In this document: one piece after another, positions 57,996-64,000 of the stretch
Layout: the number at the start of each line of letters is the position of its first letter
Position numbering within the stretch: position 1 is the stretch's first letter
Source of the DNA: Azorinus chamasolen
Taxonomy: Eukaryota; Mollusca; Bivalvia; Cardiida; Solecurtidae
Assembly: GCA_963576725.1 (NCBI GenBank)
Contig: OY755252.1
Span: forward strand, 26,866,722-26,930,721
Direction: 5' to 3'
Length of the DNA stretch: 64,000 nucleotides
Program-made: the position numbers and the translations under genes
Notes under the pieces: generated by a model
Databases searched by the model: none
The model's input: only the letters and a program-made list of their open reading frames with translations
Told to the model about the DNA's origin: nothing

Positions 57996-58227
57996 TAGCT
58001 GAATATTCATGTAAGAAATGATGACATCATCATATTATGTTGATTTTTCAAATGGCACATTAACACATAACAGTTTTAACGAAGCAGACACTGTAGAATC
58101 TGATCTATATTATTCCACAAGCAAACAGAGCAGATCCTGACCAGACGGCTCCTATAGGAACCGTCTAATCTGTATCTACTCTTTTTTGCAAATGCGTAGA
58201 AAGGCGTATCTATTGGGTAAAGAGTTA
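57996..58227. repeat. Family A copy
   Basis: GCTGAATATTCATGTAAG end; GACGGCTCCTATAGGAACCGTC core at about 58143-58164; ends GGTAAAGAGTTAA. Confidence 0.75.
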
Positions 58228-58497
58228 ATAACTCCATTTCAATTTTGTCATATAAAGCCCAGTGTCAGTCAGTTCCCTAGAATGGCAGACTTATTCCAGC
58301 CATTCTATGATTCGGTATGCTATCAGTACAGTAATTATTCAAGGCAAATGACTCGCTATGGAGACTTTCCGCTGAAGAAATACCCGTGGATAACACTTTA
58401 ACAATAGTTTCTCAAAATATTTATCAAATCGGAAGTAATCAAAATTGCGCCAGATCAAATTTTGAGCAGACATTATTTTTAAACAGAGTTGTATAAG

Positions 58498-58782
58498 GGT
58501 TAATCTTTAGCGTACTCAGCAACAAGCCTATCTTTGGATTATTAGTGAAACTAATCTTTAGCGTTCTCAGCTACAAGCATGTCGTTGGATTAGTATGGTT
58601 AATATTTAGTGTTCTCAGCAACAAGCATGTCGTTGGATTAATATTTATTGTTCTCAGCAACAAGTATGTCGTTGGATTATATAGTAGGGTTAATCTTTAG
58701 CGTTCTCAACAGCAAGCATGTCGTTGGATGCTAGTACGGTTAATCTTTAGCGTTCTCAGCAACAAGCATGTCGTTGGATTAG
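58498..58782. repeat. Minisatellite, six ~45-60-bp units
   Basis: TTAATCTTTAGCGTTCTCAG, CAACAAGCATGTCGTTGGAT repeated, with variable spacers. Confidence 0.85.
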
Positions 58783-58888
58783 ATACCGCCCAAATGGTAG
58801 ATACATTTGTACTTTATGTATCACTTCGTACAGCAATTAGCAGAGTTACATATGCTTAAACCCTTAAAACGCTGAAGTTTCAAATAGT

Positions 58889-59035
58889 TTGGTTTGGTTT
58901 TTATCGGGTTTTACATCGTTTTACCAGTATTTCAGTCGTATCACGACGTCCAGCTAATTAAAGGTGGAGGAAGACGCCAGAGGTTCTCCCGCCACCTATA
59001 ATTAGCTGGACGTCGTTATATGACTGAAATACAGT
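58889..59035 (-). repeat. SINE tail folded back on itself
   Basis: GGTTTTACATCG and GGTGGAGGAAGAC are SINE tail/core blocks read backwards; 58927-58960 and 58999-59032 are inverted copies (CAGCTAATTA / TAATTAGCTG). Confidence 0.55.
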
Positions 59036-59118
59036 TTCAAATAGAGTATTCCCAAATTCAAACAGGCCAAGCTAACGGTGAATATTTAAGGATTTTTTCT
59101 AAAGGAAAATAAAACATG

Positions 59119-59185
59119 GCAAACAGCGCAGACCCTGATGAGAGGGCTCCTTTATAGGAACCCTCTTACCTGGGGTCTACACTGT
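59119..59185. repeat. Family A/B-like hairpin core
   Basis: GCAGACCCTGATGAGAGGGCTCC with GGAACCCTCTTACC; no terminal sequences. Confidence 0.45.
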
Positions 59186-59244
59186 TAACAAAGGACATTG
59201 ATGACTTGTTTCTCGCATTGTAAGAATTAAACTCACCCATTTTT

Positions 59245-60543
59245 ATACGCCCGTTTGAAAAAACGGGACGTATTATCGAATGGCGCTGTCCGTCCGTCCG
59301 TCTGTCCGTCTGTAACATCTCTAACTCAAGATCCGCTTGGTGGATCCTTCTCAAATTTTAACACAATGTTTATCTAGACATGCTACAATGTACAGTAGCC
59401 TGCCAAGTCCCGGTTTGTTTATCCAAGGTCAATGTCACACAATTTGACTTAGAATTTGCGTTTAGCAAAAATCTTAACCAGTCTGTCTGTCTGTAACATC
59501 TCTAACTCGAGTTCCGCTTGGTGGATCATTCCCAAATTGAATCACAATGTTTATCTAGACATGCTACAGTAGCATGTCAAGTCCCGGCTCGTTTATCCAA
59601 GGTCAATGTCGCTTAATTGGACTTAGAATTTGCGTTTAGCATTTGCGTTAAGCAAAAATGTTAACCTCAATTCATATACATAACACTTTGTGATAAATCT
59701 TTGAAACTTGGAACACATGTTCACCATCACAACCTTCACCTGTAGGCAAGAGTAAATAACTCTGTCTAGCATTTTGACCAAATTATGCCCCTTTTTAACT
59801 TAGAATTTTTGGTTAAGGCTTTGTTAAAGTCCGTTTATTTACATAACCCTTTGAGATAAACCTTTTAAACTTGGAACACTTGTTCACCATCACAACCTTT
59901 ACCTGTAAGCAAGAGTAAATAACTCTGCCAAGCATTTTGACTGAATTATGCCCCTTTTTAACTTAAAAATTTTGGTTAAGGCTTTGTTAAAGTCCATTTA
60001 TTTACATAACCCTTTGAGATAAAGCTTTTAAACTTGGAACACTTGTTCACGGTCACAAGCTTCACCTGTAGACAAGAGTACATAACTCTGTCAAGCATTT
60101 TGACAGAATTATGCCCCTTTTAACTTAGAAATTTTGGTTAAGGTTTTGGTTAAAGTACACTTATTTACATAACCCTTTCAGATTAAGCTTTTAAACTTGG
60201 AACACTGGTTCACCATCACAAGATTCACCTGTAGGCAAGAGTACATAACTCTGTCTAACATTTTGACATAATTATGGCGCTTTTTAGCTTGGAATTTTTG
60301 GTTAAGGTTTTGGTTAAAGTCCACTTATTTACATAACCCTTTCAGATAAAGCTTTTAAACTTGAAACATGTGTTCACCCTCAGAAGCTTCATCTGTAGGC
60401 AAGAGTAAATATAATGTAAGTCTGTCAAGCATTTAGACACAATTATGGTACTTTTTAATTTAGAATTTTTGGTTAAAGTTTTTTGTTAAAGTATACCTAT
60501 TTACAACCTTGTCTTTATGTTGAACAAAACCTCGACGGGCGTA
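59245..60543. mobile_element. Element P2: TIR element with ~165-bp tandem units
   Basis: TACGCCCGTTTG and CGACGGGCGTA ends, a GTCCGTCC-rich leader, then about five units (near 59688, 59843, 60008, 60173, 60338) with AAACTTGGAACAC, AAGAGTA and AATTATGCCCC blocks. No ORF. Confidence 0.8.
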
Positions 60544-60579
60544 TATTGTGGCACTGGCACACTTGTTATTCATGAAATG

Positions 60580-60765
60580 AGGTAAAACCCCTCTAAAGCG
60601 ACCAGTTTATGAATAAAGAAAGGTACTTTAAAAACAAGTGATGGCTTAATGCAGGACGAAAGCAATGCATAAAGATCCTTCAGTTCGTCCTGCATTAAAC
60701 TACCACCTGCCTTTAAGCATGTAATTATAATTATTTCAACGGTCGTTTTAGAGAGTGTTTACTTA
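60580..60765. repeat. Family E copy, decayed ends
   Basis: GTAAAACCCCTCTAAAGCG and GTTTTAGAGAGTG; GCTTAATGCAGGACGAAAG arm. Confidence 0.6.
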
Positions 60766-60939
60766 AGTCATTTTACTCAAGTTTCTGTTGTACAAAAAAC
60801 TCTTCGCATTGTGACGATGTTACTGTGCACACAAATTTGTTTCAGTAGTATCATCGACTCTCTTAGAAATCTTGAAATTTCGGTCTTTACACATGCATGT
60901 ATATGCTTTGAATCTTTGCACGCTAGCGGCGAAACTGTA

Positions 60940-61020
60940 ATTGCAAACGGTTTTGATCCTGATGAGACGCCACATAATGCGGCATCTCATCAGGATCCAA
61001 ACTGTTTGACATTCTGACTG
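60940..61020. repeat. Family L hairpin core
   Basis: TGATCCTGATGAGACGCC / GGCATCTCATCAGGATCC arms around 60972. Confidence 0.75.
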
Positions 61021-61051
61021 TGCAAAGAAACGAAATAAGTTTTATTTTCAG

Positions 61052-61116
61052 AACTGAAGCAGAGGAACAGTTTCTTAAAGTTCGAAGAGTTAAGAAACAA
61101 GAACACGACTGTCTAA
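61052..61116 (+). CDS. Candidate terminal exon, plus strand
   Basis: Acceptor AAGTTTTATTTTCAG (ending 61051). In the frame that continues from 52788 it reads KLKQRNSFLKFEELRNKNTT then V and stop TAA at 61114-61116, a charged coiled-coil-like end. The alternative frame stays open into the TTA repeat and is implausible. Unrecognised. Confidence 0.3.
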
Positions 61117-61162
61117 TGCCCAACCAATATTGTAAATTCGCTTTTACTCGAAGAACTTCATT

Positions 61163-61198
61163 ATTATCGTTATTATTATCGTTATTATTATTATTATC

Positions 61199-61246
<48 letters not shown>

Positions 61247-61248
61247 AC

Positions 61249-61321
<73 letters not shown>

Positions 61322-61395
61322 TATTTATTTATTATTATCATTATTACTGTTACTATTATTATTATTACTATTGTTTTTTATTATTATTATTATAC
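61163..61395. repeat. (TTA)n microsatellite
   Basis: Over 200 bp of TTA with TCG and TCA variants; the poly-Leu frame through it is an artefact. Confidence 0.95.
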
Positions 61396-61457
61396 CACAT
61401 TTATATAGCGCTCTTTTCACACAGGATATGTGCGTTTAAAACCGCTGCACATGGATG

Positions 61458-61690
61458 GAATCACTAATCGGAACGAACCGCATGATTATCTATCAAGACA
61501 ATGAAAGATTTACAATAGATATACAATAGATATAAAATCACTAGCCGGAAGGAGCCGCATGATTGTTCATCCGGTCAATGAAAGATATACAAAAGATTTA
61601 CAAGATATGAAATCATAAACAGGAAGGAACCGCACAGTCGTCCATCCAGTCAATGAAAAATATGCAATAAATATACAATAAATTTAACTT
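61458..61690. repeat. Three ~77-bp tandem units
   Basis: AATCACTAATCGGAACGAAC, CGCATGATT, CAATGAAAGAT and TACAATAGATAT blocks repeat three times. Confidence 0.75.
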
Positions 61691-61799
61691 AAAGCATAAA
61701 GTTCGTATTTATCTTATATTTGCATGTGTCGTCACGTGATTATTGTTTTGTTTACCTTGTACGGTACATCATGATCACATACCGTATAAACATAGCAGT

Positions 61800-62032
61800 A
61801 TTAACCCATTACTCCGTAAATACCTCTTTCTACACCGTTGCAAACACAGAAGACTAAGATCAGACGGTTCCCGCAGGGGGCGTCTGATCCGGGTCTGCTC
61901 TGTTTGCTAATGCCATGATATAAAATATGATTCTGCCAAGGCCACAGATTCCGCTGTCAATGCACTATTATTTCAATTGATGTAATTATTATTCATGATG
62001 TCATTATTTTATTACATGAATATTCGTGAAAT
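61800..62032. repeat. Family A copy
   Basis: TTAACCCATTACTCC start; GATCAGACGGTTCCCGC core; right side matches family A ATTCATGATGTCATTATTT. Confidence 0.7.
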
Positions 62033-62654
62033 AATATAGATCTGACTCTATAGTTTCTGTCACTATGATTTTGAAGAAGAAAAACACATCAGTTGAGCCA
62101 TTACTTAAACTATTTGATGAGAATGGATTCTGATTCAGACGTCATTACTTATCCTGTTTTACGATGACGGGTTTGCGGTTTTATGACGTCGACGTCAATA
62201 ATGACGTCACATTGTCGTATGTAATGACGAGACAACGTTGTATCCAACGAACGACGCCACGGCCTAATAATGATCAATCGGACGCATACATTTCAGATTC
62301 TGAGAAGGCTAATAAAGAGGTAAGAATACAAGAACTTAGATGAATCCAAAAGTAATATGTGTACAGTGGCTATAGGGGTCCGAGGGAATGCTTCTTCTGG
62401 AAAATTTAGAATTGTGTAGTTTTTAAACCATTGTGATAAATAGAGCATGTTAATGCCCAAATCAGGACAAAAGTAATAAAGATTGCTCCTGTTTGGACTA
62501 TGCGGAAAAATACCATTATGCATTAAGCTATCACCCGGCTTTTAGTGTTCTTCTATATCCAGAACACCCAGTTTACGGCCGCCGAGTAAAAAAGCATAAC
62601 CTCTCCTGAGGAAATAGACTAAAGGGCGTGTTGCATTGCGCAATTTATATGTAA

Positions 62655-62830
62655 ACTCTTTTTTGCAAACATATCAGATGCCGAGATAATATTTAGGTGT
62701 CTCGTCAGGATTTAATTTATTTGACACTCCACTTATGTTTTTAGATTCATTTGAAGAATAGTCCACTTTCAAATGTAAAGCAGACGACAAGTTTGCAGAC
62801 CTAATTTTACTCGGCGCGAAAATTTGAAAT
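62655..62830. repeat. Family L copy, degenerate
   Basis: ATCAGATGCCGAGATAATATT / GTGTCTCGTCAGGATTTAA then GCAGACGACAAG and GGCGCGAAAATTTG. Confidence 0.45.
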
Positions 62831-63142
62831 ATTACGACTGTCTTCGTTTATTTTCACCAGGTGTAGTATATCCTATCGATGTTCGTTTAGACAATGAACA
62901 TCGACGGATCTTGATGTAAACTTAAACAATAAAATACAGCAAAACCTCTAAATTATGTTAATTAGTTGGTATTTAGGGCAGATAGGTGTTTAAAGCAAGG
63001 TGAAAGTAAAACAGAACGCTCCTATAGGAACGTTCTGTTTTACTTCCATCTTGCTTTAAGCAGCCACCTGCCTTTAACACTAAATACTTGATGTAATTCT
63101 GTGACAGGCCGGGTACAGGTACTGGGTGAAAGACAGTAAGCG

Positions 63143-63215
63143 GTTCGGATAGCTCAGTGGTTAGAGCACTCGCCTTGTAAGTGAGGGGTCCCGGGTTCGA
63201 TCCCCGGTCTGGCTG
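63143..63215 (+). tRNA. tRNA-Thr(UGU)-like unit in the TRIM 5' LTR
   Basis: 73 nt. A box TAGCTCAGTGG, anticodon stem CTCGC/GTGAG with loop CTTGTAA, T arm CCGGGTTCGATCCCCGG. The acceptor stem pairs weakly (one mismatch and several G-U). TTTTT at 63220-63224 could end Pol III transcription. Retroelement-borne, not a canonical host tRNA. Confidence 0.45.
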
Positions 63216-63372
63216 CATGTTTTTCACCAGTCCTGTTACAGTTGGCGCCCAACTTGAAAATCTGACCCTGTGCACGCCCATGATTTCTGCTGCAGATTCG
63301 GCGAGAATCTCAGGGAAAAAGGGGGAGTAGTGTGACAGGCCGGGTACAGGTACTGGGTGAAGACAGTAAGCG

Positions 63373-63445
63373 GTTCGGGTAGCTCAGTGGTTAGAGCACT
63401 CGCCTTGTAAGTGAGGGGTCCCGGGTTCGATCCACGGTCTGGCTG
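63373..63445 (+). tRNA. tRNA-Thr(UGU)-like unit in the TRIM 3' LTR
   Basis: Same as 63143-63215 with G for A before TAGCTC and A for C in the T stem; the T5 run is broken to TATTT. Confidence 0.4.
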
Positions 63446-63589
63446 CATGTATTTCCCAGTCCTGTTACAATTCAGTGGCCGTTATAGAGAGGTTATACTG
63501 TAATGTGTCTAAACGAGAAAACTTACCATCAATACTTTAACTGTAATACATGTGTCCTAACTCTTCTCATGCCGAGCGAGTATTGGCGG

Positions 63590-63777
63590 ACATAAGCAAA
63601 CAGATGGGATCCATCGTAGAGGAGCCGTCTGATCAGGGTCTGCTCTGTTTGCTAATGGAATTTGATAGATCGTTTTCTTTACTTTCTAAAATGGTTACAT
63701 TTTTTCACCTTCCATATTTCATTATTATGTTACATGTACTATTTTTGTCCATGAATATACTTTGGAATAAATGTTAA
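63590..63777. repeat. Family A copy, left part shortened
   Basis: GAGGAGCCGTCTGATCAGGG with GTTTGCTAATGG; right side ATAGATCG ... GTCCATGAATATAC as at 33900-34053; ends ATGTTAA. Confidence 0.55.
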
Positions 63778-63784
63778 CTTAGAA

Positions 63785-63880
63785 TCAGTCAGACATAGTA
63801 GCAAACAGTGTAGACCCTGATCAAACGTATCATAAAAGGAGCCGTTTGAGCTGGGTCTGCACTATTTATCTAAGTTTGTC
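63785..63880. repeat. Family A-like hairpin
   Basis: AGCAAACAGTGTAGACCCTG and GGGTCTGCACTATTT arms around AAAGGAGCCGTTTGAG. Confidence 0.5.
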
Positions 63881-64000
63881 TGTCCGAATACGCAGGGTAC
63901 CAGATGCTGTCGATACTAGAAGTCCACCGGAAAAGGGGAAGAACACGTTGTACCCCACCTGGGTTTAAGGAAACCAAAGGTTGCTTCCCTTCAAATGAAA

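Larger units (their letters stand above)
63100..63469 (+). mobile_element. TRIM with complete tRNA-like Pol III units in both LTRs
   Basis: 5' LTR 63100-63240 (141 bp), internal 63241-63330 (90 bp), 3' LTR 63331-63469 (139 bp). Target duplication ATTC (63096-63099, 63470-63473). The internal part begins GTTGGCGCCCAACTTG and ends AAAAAGGGGGAGTAG. No ORF, so it must depend on another element for its proteins. Inserted in a family E hairpin whose empty form is seen at 37790-37964. Confidence 0.95.
62933..63502. repeat. Family E copy split by a TRIM
   Basis: TACAGCAAAACCTC start; CGCTCCTATAGGAACG core at 63018-63033; ends GAGAGGTTATACTGTA at 63502. The TRIM sits at ATTC near the right end. Confidence 0.85.

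Noticed and set aside
61020..61439. 139-residue open frame with a long poly-leucine run
   Set aside because: It is the (TTA)n microsatellite read through; only the short splice-bounded 5' part in another frame is kept as a weak exon candidate.
62164..62319. Possible first exon: ATG at 62164 and donor GTAAGA at 62320
   Set aside because: Reads MTGLRFYDVDVNNDV, partly generated by repeated GACGTC; no conserved motif and no partner exon found in the window. Could be real but unsupported.
63143..63445. Two host tRNA-Thr(UGU) genes in tandem
   Set aside because: They sit at the same position in the two LTRs of one element, recur at 35 kb, and have weak acceptor stems; annotated as LTR-borne tRNA-like units instead.

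Overview
The window looks like a bivalve mollusc (or close lophotrochozoan) nuclear genome. The grounds are consensus GT/AG introns, a tRNA-headed SINE with the molluscan-type GAGGAAGCC core, CR1-like LINEs, a Penelope-like element, a mag/gypsy-type LTR element and an extraordinary load of short hairpin (MITE-like) repeats. Species is not determined. Well over half of the sequence is recognisable repeat.

Host genes. On the minus strand six exons (5956-6046, 7408-7476, 11142-11274, 13942-14015, 24816-24911, 33514-33702) join in perfect phase. They encode the N-terminal six transmembrane segments of an MFS transporter closely resembling vesicular polyamine transporter SLC18B1. The rest of the gene lies left of the window. 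Its introns hold the gypsy element, a CR1 LINE and dozens of hairpin elements. On the plus strand a probable 5'UTR exon (ending 46419) and a first coding exon (47916-48008) start an unrecognised gene. Exons at 52702-52788 and 61052-61116 may belong to it, but the link is incomplete.

Layout. 1-4510: foldback-like element whose long inverted arms are built of ~360-bp tandem units, flanking a decayed PIN/FEN-like gene. 4.9-14 kb: transporter exons 6-3 among nested hairpin elements and a minisatellite. 14.1-22.6 kb: young full-length gypsy element inserted in a hairpin, with two copies of a 1.19-kb element (12277-13465, 22626-23812) on either side. 24-34 kb: transporter exons 2 and 1, a SINE, a TIR element with internal tandem units and a degenerate CR1 LINE. 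35-46 kb: two miniature LTR retrotransposons (TRIMs), a LINE 3' fragment, a Penelope-like element with inverted terminal copies, and a SINE whose core has become a ~29-copy minisatellite. 46-64 kb: plus-strand gene fragments, internal-tandem TIR elements, a Crypton/DUF3504-like recombinase pseudogene, a segmental duplication with a filled/empty insertion site, and a third TRIM.

Most notable: (i) TRIMs whose LTRs contain a tRNA-like Pol III unit (A box, B box, T5 terminator), one with a Thr(UGU) anticodon loop; (ii) at least four hairpin families with different arms and target sites (TTAA or TA) sharing the same CTCCTATAGGAG-type apex; (iii) several insertions where target duplication and even the empty site can be read from this window alone.
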